Positions 1-12,790 of a stretch of DNA of 64,000 bases are shown here, in pieces. Location of the stretch: positions 3,522,544 through 3,586,543 of the forward strand of contig JAVGVS010000019.1 of the NCBI GenBank assembly GCA_032718565.1, given 5' to 3'. Position 1 is the first letter of the stretch. Each line of letters starts with the position of its first letter. The notes under the pieces are model-generated. The model was not told the origin of the DNA and made no database searches. It was given only the letters and a program-made list of their open reading frames with translations. Source of the stretch: Distichodus sexfasciatus (taxonomy: Eukaryota; Chordata; Actinopteri; Characiformes; Distichodontidae). The position numbers and the translations under genes were made by a program.

Positions 1-239
1 AGCGGCACTACAATGCCCGGTACTCTGGGTTTTTTTTTGTGTTTTTATCGCCTGGAGATAGAGATGAGGAGCGGGAAAGAGAAGAGATGGAGAGAGACAG
101 CAAGAGAGAGAGGCTGAAGGGAAAGGGAGAGAAGGAGAGAGAGACTAGGGCATGTTGAAGCGGGTGGGCTAATGAGAATGGTAATGCTAATACTCAGACA
201 ATCAGAGACCCCCCTCAGGCCACGGCTGCATGGTAGGAT
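1..239. other. Purine-rich window edge, no gene seen
   Basis: The stretch is dominated by GAGAG-type purine runs. Open frames here on both strands are low-complexity and show no recognisable domain or convincing splice sites. It may be 5' untranslated or promoter-flanking sequence of a gene lying off the left edge. Confidence 0.4.
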
Positions 240-830
240 CATATTATCGCTAATGTATCTGGGATTAATGCGGAGAGGCCCGGGCCCCCCGCCCACATCT
301 CCAGCCCCTGCAATGTCACCGATGGGCGGAAGAGGGAGGGGGCTGTTTGTGCGGGAAAGGGGGCGTGGGCTTCGGATGGCGCTGCATGCCAGTCCGTGCC
401 AAGAACCCACAGGTGAAAAGGCGGAATAAGCGGTGTCGTAGTACCCCCTCAGCTCCAAACTTGCCTGTAATGGTGGTCGACCAGCGCTCGGTCTCCCAGC
501 TCCCCCTGCAGTACGCCAGCCTATTAGAAGCGCCCCTATGCAGATCCAAAATGGCGCCCGGGCGAGGGGAGGGGGCCCAGATGGCGGGACGGCCGTGGCA
601 GGGGGAGAAAAAAAAGGAAAAAAATCTGGTGGCGCCCACCTAACCGCTCGCCCGCCTCGCCCAGTTTTGCTAGCCGCCGGTTTCGCCAGCGCCCGGTAAT
701 TAGGCGGCCCGGCACAGTACAGTACGCCGCGTTAAGCTCTCCGGCATTAGTCAAATGAGTCACCGAACGGCGTCACTCGGCGGAGGGAGGGTCGTGCGCT
801 AACGCGCATGCGTGTTGGTAAGTGCCAATC
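240..830. promoter_or_regulatory. CpG-rich, promoter-like region
   Basis: CpG dinucleotides are dense here (many GCGCC, CGGCC, GGCGG and ACGCG runs), in sharp contrast with the AT-rich DNA that follows. Two ATGGCG cores with YY1-like context (AAAATGGCGCC and AGATGGCGGGA) lie at about 550-585. In human the gene to the left of FXYD2 is DSCAML1, also on the minus strand, so its promoter would be expected about here. That is inference: no coding exon or signal peptide of that gene can be seen, and the transcription direction cannot be told. Confidence 0.4.
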
Positions 831-1173
831 TGCACCAAGATAAAAAAAAAAAAAAAAAACCAAGTGAGGGTGTGTGTTTTTCTTTGCCGTACATTTATAT
901 GCAGAAAAACAGGGCCGAGTAAGGAAACGTGAGATGGCGTTGGATGTGTATTCTAGGTTTGTTTTCCAGAATGGCGTGCGCCAGCCAAAGTAAGCTCACG
1001 GGGATGAGTGTGAAGAAACATGATGATATTTCTGGATCTCTCTCTCTCACACCAGTGTGTCCATTGAGGAGGGGGGGAGAAAGCAGGGGAAAGAAGAGAA
1101 GGTGGTGAAGCGAGACATGGGGGGGTGTTAATTTATTCAAATGAGCAAGGGAAGGATAACGAGAGGAGAGAGG

Positions 1174-1206
<33 letters not shown>

Positions 1207-2644
1207 GGTGGGGATGGGCTGTTTTGCAGATCTCCCATCCAATCTCCATCCTTTTTTTTCATGTGTTTATCTTACAAGGATCTCTCGCCATTGCAGGCTG
1301 CAGAAACAGAGGGAGGAAGGAAGTGAAGGAGGGGAGGATCCTCCGTTAGGAGGAGGCAAGCTAATATGGAGTCGGGCAAAGCAGGATTAAGCGGCAAGGC
1401 TGAGAAACAGCAAAAAAAACGAGGGCGGGGGGAAAGAAACCGGAAGCGTTATTTCCCACACTTTTATAAAAGGAGTTGAAACCAGAGTCAAATAAAACAG
1501 TAGGATTCCACACAATCCCCGCCCTTAATTGGATTCCAAACAAGGATTATTTTAATAGAAATGACCACTATTTTTCTTCATATAAACCAAATGTGTCCTT
1601 TAGGTATCTTAATAAAGACATTAAAGTTGTAATACCAAAAGGCCTAACATTGAGACGCTCCAATAAAATCTACCAAAAAATAAATGCTTACTGTGGTCAA
1701 CATCTTAAAGGAGAACATGAGTTTTAACACACTCCACGCCTTGTCTTCTTTGGCAAAATTCTTATCAAGCCGTTAGAAAGGGCTGACGCTGTCGAAGGTT
1801 TGGTGTAAAACGCAAAGGAAAAACAAAGATATCTGATTAAACGACAGTTTTACCCACTTTTAGCTGACTCTGTAGAGAGAGAGAGCAATGGGCCGTGACC
1901 ACCATAAGCGTAATGACGACCGCACAGGCCTCAGGTATCGGTCAGGCCCTTATCTCCCAAGGTTAGAACTGAAGTTTCCGTTCCATTCCTGAATCACAAG
2001 ATGTTATCTTCTGTTCCCACGCTAAAGCTACTATTTACACTCTCAACACCGCACAACAGAGTATCTTGGAAATGTTTTAATGTGCCTGGTTAACACTACA
2101 GCTACTATTCTGTGTGGACACATAGGAAACACCATACTCATCCACCGCTTTATTAGATATTTGACAGATGTGGGCTGTAGTTAGTCAGTTCACTACTGAT
2201 GTGTGTTAAAAAAAAAAAACTCGAGGAAGACTGCTCCGCAACCCCCACTGCCATGTCATATGCCTTCAAAAATGACCCTGTTAACAAAATACAGAGCGAA
2301 TTATAACGATAAATGGACTGCTGACAGATTGTGAAAGGCAACATATGGAGCACAGTCTGAAAACGTAGCCACAAAGCATAGGCCTACATATTTTCACGAG
2401 ATGCCTTTTACAGTAAGCCTAGAGCATTCCCAAAATAGCAAGTAATTGTAAATTTTAAAAAATCACAAACATTAAAATAATGAAAATTAAATAAATGACC
2501 ATTTTTTAATAAAATGACAATTTTAAACATAAACACATTTTTCGAGCAAATAAACAAACTGTATATTCTTAAAACAAGCATTACAAATACTTTAGAAATC
2601 TATTAAATCTGCCCTAGCATTTATTATATCTATTGCGTATTTAA
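831..2644. other. Spacer with GA-rich simple repeats
   Basis: Contains a poly-A run near 841, a GA repeat at about 1166-1206 and scattered AT-rich sequence. No exon with plausible splice sites or a protein family signature was seen on either strand. Confidence 0.5.
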
Positions 2645-2860
2645 GTGAGTGATTATTTGTCATTGTGAACACAGCACTGGACAGCACATCACAGCACACA
2701 AAATGTGACGCATCCATGAAGCAGCAGCTCCTGGGGAGCAGTGCTTGGGGAAAGTATCTTGCTCATGAGTACCTCAGTGGTACCTTTACCAGTTTCGGGA
2801 CTTGAACCGGCGGCCCTCAAATCACGGGGCCAACTCCCTAACCCTTACACTGACAACTGG
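2645..2860 (-). repeat. tRNA-derived SINE (family A), reverse copy
   Basis: Starts with the family's 3' tail (GTGAGTGATTATTTGTCATT) and runs to a tRNA-like head that reads, on the minus strand, as an RNA polymerase III promoter. The B-box-like GGTTCAAGTCCC is visible in reverse. Similar copies lie at 3195, 23824, 24236, 27665, 41218 and 56375. The formal family name cannot be given without a repeat library. Confidence 0.7.
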
Positions 2861-3194
2861 CCCAAATTTAAAAGTGTGCAACTATGTTGTGTAATGTACA
2901 ATGTCCTTAACAGGTGTGTGACAGTACAATAGATTTGTATGAGGAATTCATTTTGTGTCATTAAACTGTTAAAAATTTCTTGATTTTGAAGTATTATGGC
3001 CTGAGAAAAGAAGCTCCTTGTGAGTCTCGGTTTTGGTGGTCTGAATTTTGCGGGTGAACCTGACAGTATAAATCCATTACAAAAACACACACATGAATGC
3101 ATGTTCTTACAACAATACATGGTTTCACAGTTACCCTATATAAACTGAGCCTACTTCTACTGTTTTCACAAGTTGGAAGGTGATATGTGGTGGT

Positions 3195-3525
3195 TGGTGA
3201 ATGGCACCTAGAGGTTAGGATGCTTTAGACCATTTGGCCAAGGGTCCAAATCCAAGTTCTAGCACTGGATCCCTGAGCAAAGGAAGAGTGTCACTGTAAC
3301 TAAGAAATGGAAGCCAGTTCAAGTCCTAGACCAGTAAATGTAACACTGAAGTACTCATAAGCAAGATACCATCCCTAAGCACTGCTCCCCGGGCGCTGCT
3401 GCTGCTGCTGCTGCTGCTGCTGCCCACTGCCCCTTCACGGATGGGTCAAATGTAGAGGTCACATCTCATTGTGGTGCACTTTGTGCTGTGCTGAGATCTG
3501 TTCATAATGACAAATAATCACTCAA
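3195..3525 (+). repeat. SINE family A, forward copy with a (GCT)9 expansion
   Basis: Forward-strand copy of the same family, ending in the tail ATGACAAATAATCACTC. Where the sister copy at 27665 has a short GGGTGCTGCCC, this copy has nine perfect GCT units at 3395-3421, so a trinucleotide expansion has occurred inside the SINE body. It is non-coding. The 5' part (3195-3330) is diverged. Confidence 0.65.
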
Positions 3526-4463
3526 AAAAGACTTCTAGTTTCTAATTAAAAGGGACATTCTCTCTGAAGCAATTCAGGATTAAGCCTCTTGCTCAAGGCC
3601 TCAATGGTAACAGTCCTACATTCAATCTACAACGTCTTGGTGTCCATGAGGGTATCCTACAACTGAGATAAATTCAAACTTTTATTTTAAAAATCCCAAA
3701 AGTTACCCAGAATGGCAATTGTTTTAAAATCATAAAATGACTGCAAAACATAAATAATGGCATAAATATCCTCACCTTCAACTAGGAGTTGTAACCTGAG
3801 GTCCCCTGCCATCTTGGTTCATCAACCTCATAAATGCCATAGATTTTTAAAAACTTTCCACTTGAGACTTGCTACTTACACTACCTTCCCATGCTACGTA
3901 AAAATACAGATTTAGACTTGGAAATTCAAGAAGCAAGTACATATTTATTATTTACAAAGTTCTCATTAATCCTTAAGTAGCAACTTCAGTGTTTATGTAA
4001 GGCCTCAAAATCTTTGGCTAACTACAAAACTCCCAAAATGCCAGAAATCAAATTTTCATGGCAGGCTAACAAAAAGTCTTGTTTTCTACAGCTACCAGGA
4101 AACTGATGGCGCTGTGGTGCACTGTGCGCTTTGTTGCGTTTACAATGACAATCACTCATTCTGCAGTATTACTGCTCATGTCAAAGTCAAAGTAAACTTT
4201 GTCATCTCTGCTATATACTGTAGTACATAGTACAAGTACATAGAGAGACAAGATGACGTGGCTCCTGTTTTAACTGTGCAAAGAACAGAGAACCAATAAG
4301 CCACACAGAATAAGCTACCTATAAATAGAATATAAAAATATACACTTTAAACTAGAGATAGAATATAAAATATGAACTTTATATTAGAAGTAGAAAGAGA
4401 CAATTTTGTTACATGCAATATTTAGCCTACAATTATGGCCTTAGGGTTGTCTTTTACAATGAA

Positions 4464-5296
4464 CAGGGGTGGAAGTAAAGAATTACAAATACTCACGTTA
4501 CTGTAATTAAGTAGATTTTTTGGGTACTTGTACTTTTATGAGTAGTTTTTCAAGTGTGTAACTTTACTCATACTTGACCCCATGTAATCTACTTCGCTAC
4601 TTATAAAATCAAAAGTCGCTACTGAGTACGCCCACAATTTGAATTAACATTCAAACCTTTCATCTGCATCTTTGCAGCCAATAAGGCTGTGCAATCGCGA
4701 CCGCGCCAATTAATCTATGACGTAAGCAAAGAATAAACTCCGCTGCAGCAGCAGGCACAGTTGTCTGGAGGTACTACACAGTGGAGTACAAACTAATTCA
4801 TAGACTGAAGATTTGGAGACAAAGAAGCCAAAATGGAGACAGAAGACAACACTGTCAACCGTGAAAATGATGGAGAAAAGACGGAGGACGAGTGCCCGCT
4901 GCCTGTTGTTCGCAGTGTATTGGGAAAAGTTTAAACTGTTCTATGCATGTTCAAAAACATTTTTGTCATTGTTTTAACAAACAAAATCCCTGCTTTATAT
5001 CTACATTTATTTACAAAACAAATTGCCTTTCTATACCTTGTTCATCTGAGAAATGTGCTTTGAACGTAGATATTTTATACTGGTGAATTGAATCAAATGC
5101 CTGCTATTGACAACGCAATAAAACATCCATCGGTTAAAAAGTAATTAATACTCTGAGTAGTTTTTGAGAAGAGTACTTAGTACTTTTACTCAAGTATTTT
5201 TTAACACCAGTACTTTTACTTGTAATTGAGTACATTTTAAGCAATGTAACAGTACTTGTACTTGAGTACAAATTTTCAGTACTCTTTCCACCTCTG
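4464..5296. mobile_element. Non-autonomous hAT-like transposon, 833 bp, with 8-bp target duplication
   Basis: Begins CAGGGGTGGAA and ends TTCCACCTCTG, and is flanked by the perfect 8-bp duplication ACAATGAA at 4456-4463 and 5297-5304. Both ends consist of long, imperfectly palindromic runs of the words AGTACTTG, TTTACTC and GTAAC. An 8-bp target duplication and CAG-type ends are hallmarks of the hAT superfamily. A short frame beginning ATGGAGACAGAAGAC at about 4832 could be a relic of a transposase N-terminus, but it stops after some 30 codons. The element cannot encode its own mobility. Confidence 0.85.
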
Positions 5297-5304
5297 ACAA
5301 TGAA

Positions 5305-7647
5305 TGTGTATAAGTTGTGTAACAATTTCAATATGAAACATTTTATACAGACAGCCTATTACGAGCAAGTCGGACTTGATTCAAAATTATAAATTGACTG
5401 CAAAACATAAATAATGCCATGAATATCCTCACCTTTCACAAGCAGTAGTCTGAGGGCCCGCCATCATGAATCATCACACCTCGTATACGCCATAGCTGTG
5501 TCAGATTGACGCAAATCAAGTTCTTATGGAAGGCTAACAAAAAGTCTTGTTTTCTACAGCTACCAGGAAATTCTTCAATTATGACCGTATTTCAACAGCA
5601 AGAAAAAAAATCAGACCCTCACAGCGACTAAATTCGTACCGAACCGACCTAAATGCAACACACGGCTATACTGATGTCCTTAATCTTAACAACACTGAGA
5701 ACAAATACATTCTCCATGTTGCATGTTTGATTCCCATATAAACTCGTAAACGCTTTCTTAGTCCTATTTACAATTCCACACGTAATTAAGACTTCTCAAT
5801 AAAAAACATGAAGTCATTATATGACTTGGTGGTGCAAATAAAGTGGTCGCAATTCGCGTTTACCGTGAACACGACTTCACTTGAGCCTAACATTCCTACT
5901 CGAATGAAGTACTTCTGTCATTCTTAACAATAACAAACCGTACGCGGCGATTACGTTCTGGGTAGGGTTCTGGCTTTTCCCCCCCTCACCATATCTAATG
6001 TTAGACCTCGAAAATGTAGGCAGACATCTAGATAGCTGTTATTACTAATTGTTTTCACTCAGTTATACAATAATCTACGCATTTTATTTGGTCGAAAGGA
6101 TAACAGACATAAGCGCTGACCTCGCACCAACCTTTTATAAACTGTTACCCAAGGCTTAACATAAACAGTTATTTTAATACGGATATTGCCAAAGAATAAC
6201 ACTACATTCTGCAATATGTATTGCTCACATCAGCACTCGAATGCTTTCCAAGTCAGACTTGATGGTGCAATTCAAGTGGGTGCAACTTGTGTTGACCGTA
6301 AACGCGACCTCTTTTGAACGCAAAATCACATTCCAAATCGTAGGGAACGAAGACGGTCTGCGCAGGGAACAAGTGCACGACCTTTCACCCCTTCTCGTAG
6401 TAATAAGTAATTCACCAAGCTCGCTATAACAAACATTAAAATCCACACATACGCTGCTTTCAAATATTATATTTCTTATATTATTTATATTAGCGTCGTA
6501 ACTCACCTAAGTTTGAGTCATGTAATTTTATCTGTAAAATACAAAAGTGCGAGTCAAACCAAACGAAACCCCGCCCTATAGAATCGCAAAATAATGTCAC
6601 ATTGTCACCTAGAGAATGTAGCTTTAAAAAGAAGTTCTTACGATCCCTTTTCCCTTAACCAACATACCACGATAAGTGTGTAGGGGGTAGGGACTAGTGT
6701 TTAATCCCGTGGGTTCGTACGTAGCCCTGTGCGTGTCCGCGGTTTGAGACGCACCGCGTGAGAACTGAACTCGCCGTCCACCTCCAATTGTGTCAGCACA
6801 AAACTAGATTATTCCACAGATACGCAGATTTTGTCACTTGTCAGACATTTAAATGTGCTAAGTTAAGCTCGGACCCACATGCACCGCTCATGTTTAACAA
6901 AAACAAAATTAAAATCTCGTTAATGCTTAACTCACAACTATGTTAAACCTTTCCTGCCCTACACTTTACAGACGACACAAAGGTTTATTTGGAGTAATGC
7001 AGTTTTGATGCCGTGAATAATCTTTCGTTGATTGTTAGAAGAAACATTTTTTGTTGGGGAAACAAAAGTTCATTCTGAAGAACCTCCTAAATAATTCAGT
7101 GGTTTCAAAAAACATTTAAATGCTATTATACTAAGCAAAAGATTATCTATCTATCTGTCTGTCTGTCTGTCTGTCTGTCCTCCAATCCATCGCCTGTAGA
7201 ACAGATGATAAGTCAGAGGAACCGAATGAAGGATGCTTGGTGGCATGGTGGCATGGGAGGTCTAAAGTTGACATGCGCTGACAGGCCCTGTCTCTGCCTT
7301 TAATTACTTATTTATTTGAACTTAATTAAACCCAGGCCTGGAGCAACGATTAATGTGCTTTGTCAGCGTACAGAACAATACTTCAGTTTCCTGAGGCCTG
7401 ACATCTGCATGTTTCTGTTCCTATGACTAATTTTACAAACATGTCATTGCCAGAAATGTCCAATGCTTAAAATTAATATATATGGGAACATGTTCTTTTG
7501 TTATTAAATCTCTTAATATGACTTATATCATTGAAAGATGCTGTTCATGTAGTTTGGTGTATGAAAGTGATTGTATGCAATATTGCTATTGTTTTATAGG
7601 TTTGTTTTATTATTTATTATATACTATGAGTACTTAAGAGTCTAGAG
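5305..7647. other. Intergenic, no gene recognised
   Basis: AT-rich sequence with a short tetranucleotide microsatellite (TATC then TGTC) at about 7145-7180. Open frames here are short and lack domains, signal peptides or splice context. Confidence 0.5.
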
Positions 7648-7821
7648 CAGGGGTTATCCATTCCAGTATTGGAAGGACTGTGTCATAGAGGTTTTCCATC
7701 CATCAGGATTTCAGAACATTCATACTTGGTCTCATGTAGATAACCACCAGAACAGACTGATCAGGTTGAATGGAAAACCTCCAGAACATCGTCCCTCCAG
7801 GACCGGAATTGATTACCCCTG
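7648..7821. mobile_element. 174-bp MITE with about 30-bp inverted ends
   Basis: The left end CAGGGGTTATCCATTCCAGT and the reverse complement of the right end CAGGGGTAATCAATTCCGGT match over some 30 bp. The flanks GTCTAGAG and GTTGTGAG agree at 5 of 8 positions, which would fit a decayed 8-bp hAT-type duplication. There is no coding capacity. Confidence 0.7.
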
Positions 7822-8067
7822 GTTGTGAGTAAAACCATTTAAGGACACTTTGGGGTACTCATACTGATATACCCTTTCTATTCTCAGTAGTAAAATTATA
7901 TCAGTTATTCACTCAAATAATAATACCAATGAATTACACAAAACATTGCAACATTTGTCGGATTTGTATGTTTCTGTGCTTCTTTGTTCCATTTTAGATT
8001 TAAAGCTCACATCAAGAATAACCATTTTAAGCATTTTTTTATTTCAAAAATATTCAGAATATCTATT

Positions 8068-8073
8068 TTTATT
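8068..8073 (-). terminator. Probable fxyd2 polyadenylation signal
   Basis: On the minus strand this reads AATAAA, about 400 nt beyond the fxyd2 stop codon. A second AATAAA lies at 8038-8043. Either would give a short 3' untranslated region. The choice of site is inferred from position only. Confidence 0.45.
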
Positions 8074-8465
8074 TAGCATTTGGGTGTCAGATAGGCCTAC
8101 AACATTGTCATCTCGAACAAGATACCACGTACTGTAAATTTTCTAAAGTTCTAACCAGAGCGCGCAGGAGCGTCACAAAACCTGCGCTTTGCTGCCATCT
8201 AGTGTTGAGTCTTTAAAATAGTTATTTTCACATTATGGCAATTTTGTTGCCATAATTCTCGCACATAATGTGATTTTACATCCACAATAAATTTATATTA
8301 GGAATGCTATCTCTATTGGCAGTATATAGTAGCGAAACGGTGATCGCAAAACACAGACAAAAAGAACACATACATAAAGTCTGTCAGGACTGAGCCTGTT
8401 TTTCCTGTGATTTACAGGTCCATAATCAGTGTTTTACTCTTCCATTTATCAAACGAGACAAAGTT

Positions 8466-11400
8466 CTAGATTTCTGCACCACCACGGTTAGGCTGAAACA
8501 CACAGATAAACATGTAATAAAGTGTTAGTTCAAGCAAAAACACAAAGACATGAAAGTAACCATACCAAGCTTCATATATGTACAGTTTAAACTCAAACTT
8601 GAAGTCGCTAATAAATAAAATTAACCACTAGATGTCACCAGAGGCGCAGTTGTTATAGCAGATGCTGTCAAAAATGAGGTCAGTCGGCATCGCTTACCTT
8701 GGATTTGCCACAACGACGAATGCGGTTACCTACAAATGTTCAAGCGATTATAATCAGAAAATGTGTCTATGATTTACACAAACATCAGTGCTGTTCGATC
8801 TTAAAGTTTCACTTGACTTTTAAAATCCCTTGCAAAACAAAGGAAATCAACGTGTGGAATCGACTTTTGGAATCGGAACCGGAGTAGATTCTACACATGA
8901 TTGCCTTGATTTTTGATGGCAAGAATAAAACACATAGGGATAGGTATTAGAAGACCTAAAAATACAGTTCAGGTAGTGTGGATGACAAGCGATTTTAGTG
9001 CTTTTCAGTGAGCACTAAACCACTTTTCAATAAACCACATTGATGTAATTCATGTGCAAGCAGAATGGTTCAGACCATACTTTTACGCCAAATTCATGCC
9101 TGATTTAAAAAGGAGACCTCTAATTTTAAAATGACCTCCACATTACTTAATGGATATCACAGTGTTCTCTTCCGCTGATTTTAATTTAAGCATTGATGGT
9201 AAGCTACAAATTTGGTGATGTATCTTGGAAAGCTGTTAAATAACTGTGTGAAGACGATTTCAATGCTTTTGAGTTGATTATGGATTTCAGTTTTAGTGGA
9301 ATTGAAGAGCTGAGGCCTAACAAACTGAATTAATACTCACCAGTCAGTAGGAGAATGGAGAGCAACACAAGAACTCCAGCAAACGTTAACCCCGCGATAC
9401 GCAGAGTCTCATAGTCTACAAAATGAAATTAATAATAATAATAATAATAATAATACAAATTCATGGAACAAATTAATAACGGCTTCATATAAAAGTGAAC
9501 AGGTTTAGTTCTTACCGTACACAAAATCAGCATCGTTGTTTACCTCAGGTGCTGAGAGAGAGCGAGAGAAAAAAAATTTAATGGATGACTAACTGGACTA
9601 ATGTAGTGACACATAAATCGAATTACCACACCAAACAGATCCAGTTGCTCCCATTATCTAGCCACGGATTCAGTTATTATCCCCTGAGAACATGGTGTAC
9701 ATTGACCATGTATGGAGCAGCTTATTGATCCACATGTATGAGCTTACCTTCAACCCAATAATGTGAAGCAAACATCCATATTAAGTTTTGTAAATACCAG
9801 GGAGATGACCTATAGACCCAAGTATGGACATGGGGGAAAGTGAATGTTTGCAATGAATGCAATCTTACATCAGAACATTTGAATTCAAGTGCTTGTCAAT
9901 GTGTGCACACTTGTGTTTGTTTTCCCCCCGAATGTCCTACTGATCTATAACATAAATTCACTGAAGGGTGGTACTTAATGCCAGTATGTCCATGAAACTT
10001 TACTTTTATGGATTGATTCTAATATACATTTATCAAGAAATGCACAAGTTAACATGAGTGAGACTGAACGAAAATGAAGAGTACAGTGTTGATTGTGTCT
10101 TTAAGGATTGCTGTATTAGCCCTTTAGGGTACACTGCCTCTGGAATGATAAAAAGGGAAAACTGTAGTGACCTATTTCGAATCTCTTAGTCCTAGATGCG
10201 CTGGGCTAAACCACTTTGAGAGTAATATGCAAATTATATTATGATTAATTATACTGTGTCAGTAGTGACAGTAGTTTGTCTTGTGTTATGTTTATATAGT
10301 GTTTTTTAGACACCCAGACACCCAGTTTATCTCAAAGCCACCTCAGCTACCACCGATGTATTGCTTGATGCAACATTTGGTTCCAGTTTGTTCACCTCAC
10401 TTCAGCTGTTAAATGGTGAAGGAGTCCAAGAACTTGATTGGTTATATGAACAACCGTTGCATTTGTATAGCACCTTTCTACACACTCAAAGCACTTCACA
10501 GAGGCAATGGTGAAAACCACTTCAGCCAGCACCAATGTTTGGCTCCACCTGGGTAATGCTGCAGCAGATGATCTGCACCAGTACACTCACTAAAGTAGTC
10601 ACCAAATAGAGATCGGAGATGATGAAGAGGTCAGATCTGACTGCGGTTTTAGCAGGACATCAGGGTTTAAGCCCTACTATCTTGTCCATGGATGCCATTG
10701 TTAGGGCACAGTGTCCCAATCACTGCACTTGGGAATTAAGATCCGCACAGATCACAAGATGCCAAGTACTGGCCAAACCGAAACCTTCTTTAGACATCCT
10801 AGTGTAAAAAAAATACATTCTCTATTAAGTAAATATTTTAGAGATTTGTCTAACCTCATTAACTTCCCTTGATGTCCTTGTGTAAAAATATTAACCAACA
10901 TAAAGGAGCTTTAGTTGTTTTATTAGAAACCAGAATTTACATTTAAACCAATCAATTTGGACCAAATAAAAAGTAAAACTCTGGTAATGTCATGACTTTT
11001 TATAACCTTATATAACCTGTCAGAAGCTTGAGGTTAACACAAGAACATCTGAGACAGGACAGAACTCTTTTCCGGTAAAATACAAAAAAGAAATACTGCA
11101 CAATCAAGCCAAGTAAATTGTGTTAAAATTCTACTCCATTCACTCTTGTTCAGCATCCCCTTCATATCTCATTCTGTGTAATATTCCCCTATTATTTCAC
11201 ATAGTGCCTTTATTACATGAAAACCACCAGTCATGAATTTTTATCAGTCTTCAAGACCTGCACTGATATCAGTGTAATATCTAATTGTGCTTCAGGTTTT
11301 TAAACCAACTTACCAGTAGCAAGCAAAGCAAGCAAACCCTTGGGCAATATCTTATATTTGACAGAGGGATTTTATTTGCACTGTATCACAATACAACATA

Positions 11401-11648
11401 AACCCTCCTAGGACTTTTAAGATGTCAGTCTTTCATGCTTTCATGTTTCAAAAAAAGAACTTTATGGATTTCATTGTTTACTAGAGAGAGAATAAAACAC
11501 TCAGAGTTTGAGATATCATCATTTTACTGAGTGTAAGTTTAGTATGTCTATGAGTTTTAGTAGAACAGCAAATCTTTCACTCCTCCCTTCAGCTTTATGA
11601 AATCATATAAGATGCATTAATGTAGGACTTACCTCCTCCAGAAGACAT
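8466..11648 (-). CDS. fxyd2: FXYD2-type Na,K-ATPase regulatory (gamma) subunit, 5 coding exons, 61 aa
   Basis: FXYD proteins are single-pass regulators that bind the alpha subunit of Na,K-ATPase and tune its ion affinity. Coding exons in transcript order are 11648-11633, 9551-9516, 9415-9341, 8729-8698 and 8492-8466. All junctions are GT-AG, the phases agree, and the total is 186 nt including the stop. The signature FVYD is at residues 15-18, followed by YETLRIAG, a membrane helix at about 26-43, a basic NRIRRCGKSK stretch and a short tail. As in known FXYD2 there is no signal peptide, and the start exon encodes only MSSGG plus one base. The pattern of tiny exons and the 75-nt FXYD/membrane exon match neighbouring fxyd6. 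The symbol rests on the lack of a signal peptide and on synteny with human FXYD2-FXYD6. One oddity is that the usual GG after the arginine is AG. A distant teleost FXYD paralogue cannot be fully excluded. Confidence 0.92.
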
Positions 11649-12718
11649 TGTGGATCTCTGAGTGGGTGGAGATGCGGCGGAGAGAAGCTGGGAATGGATT
11701 GTATAATGTTAAGTAAGGTTGGGAAGTCCAAACAACAAATCACATGTAATTCCACAGAAACACTGGCACTACATAGCAAACTGAGCCAGTCATGTTTACT
11801 TTTTTCCTTACGCAATAGTATTTGTGTTCCTGTCAGCTAGCTCTATATGACCAAAAAGGCTGTGCCAAGGCTGATCAGACAGATTATGTTCCATATATCA
11901 GTTTGTAGAACTAATAGAACAAAAGTGAATACGGAACCAGAATAATGGGAGCTGGATATTAAACAGGGTTACAAGCATTTTATGTAACTTTCCACTGTAT
12001 CCATCATCATAAAATAATAAATCACCAACGAGGTCAGTGGCTGCAATAACTGAGTGTCACGTTTCTTAAAAGCACTATAGAGCAAAGATCACCTTGCCAA
12101 TGACTTTCTATGACATTGAACACTCAATAATAGATAACACATTTTTACCACTTCAACGTTTTTGGAAAACCTGACCCAAATCACTATAAAAACATCTAAA
12201 AGTTATGTTGAAAAAAAAAAAACATTACATTTGAATCAGTTTTATTATTCACTTTTAATGTAGTCACCCTAAAGAGAATATGGTCATTTTCCTGCAAGGA
12301 CCCAAAATATTTTTGGAGATGAATTCACATCTATGTATTAAATCAAAGCCTAAAAGACTATTGAAAGTGAAGAATATTCATGAAGATTTTTATGCCATGA
12401 CATTTATATTGTTCAATAAACAAATCCCAAGCCATAAAATTTGCATTTATGCTGCATGCATAAACAGTGTCAGAAATAATGCTAGCCATGCTAAAAAACA
12501 CAGTAATAAGGTGAAAATACATGAATTTACGATCTATTAATTACTCAACTAAAAATGCAAGCTTCCATGTTGATGATCTTTTTGATATGAAAATGTATCG
12601 TCCATATACTTAACACATAGAAGTAATAACTTGGCTAGATTTTACTCTACATATACTGAGTGCTTTGCAAAGTCAGAGCTCATCAATTGTTTAAAACCAA
12701 TTTTTATTTTTCACTTAC

Positions 12719-12790
12719 CTGAGTTACTCAAAAGGCTCCCGATGCTGGCGGAAATCTAGTGTGAGGTGAAAGTATCATCTAAAACTGTAC
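12719..12790 (-). other. Possible non-coding first exon and promoter of fxyd2
   Basis: The minus strand shows a strong donor, AACTCAG followed by GTAAGTG, with the exon ending at 12719. The ATG exon of fxyd2 at 11648 is preceded by an acceptor (CACTCAG, boundary at 11657-11658), so an upstream untranslated exon is needed, and this is the best candidate. Its 5' end cannot be read from the sequence; AT-rich TATA-like words occur at about 12850-12900. Confidence 0.4.

Noticed and set aside
45..643. Several frames of 85-137 codons on both strands
   Set aside because: They lie in a CpG- and purine-rich region, overlap in several frames and show no domain.
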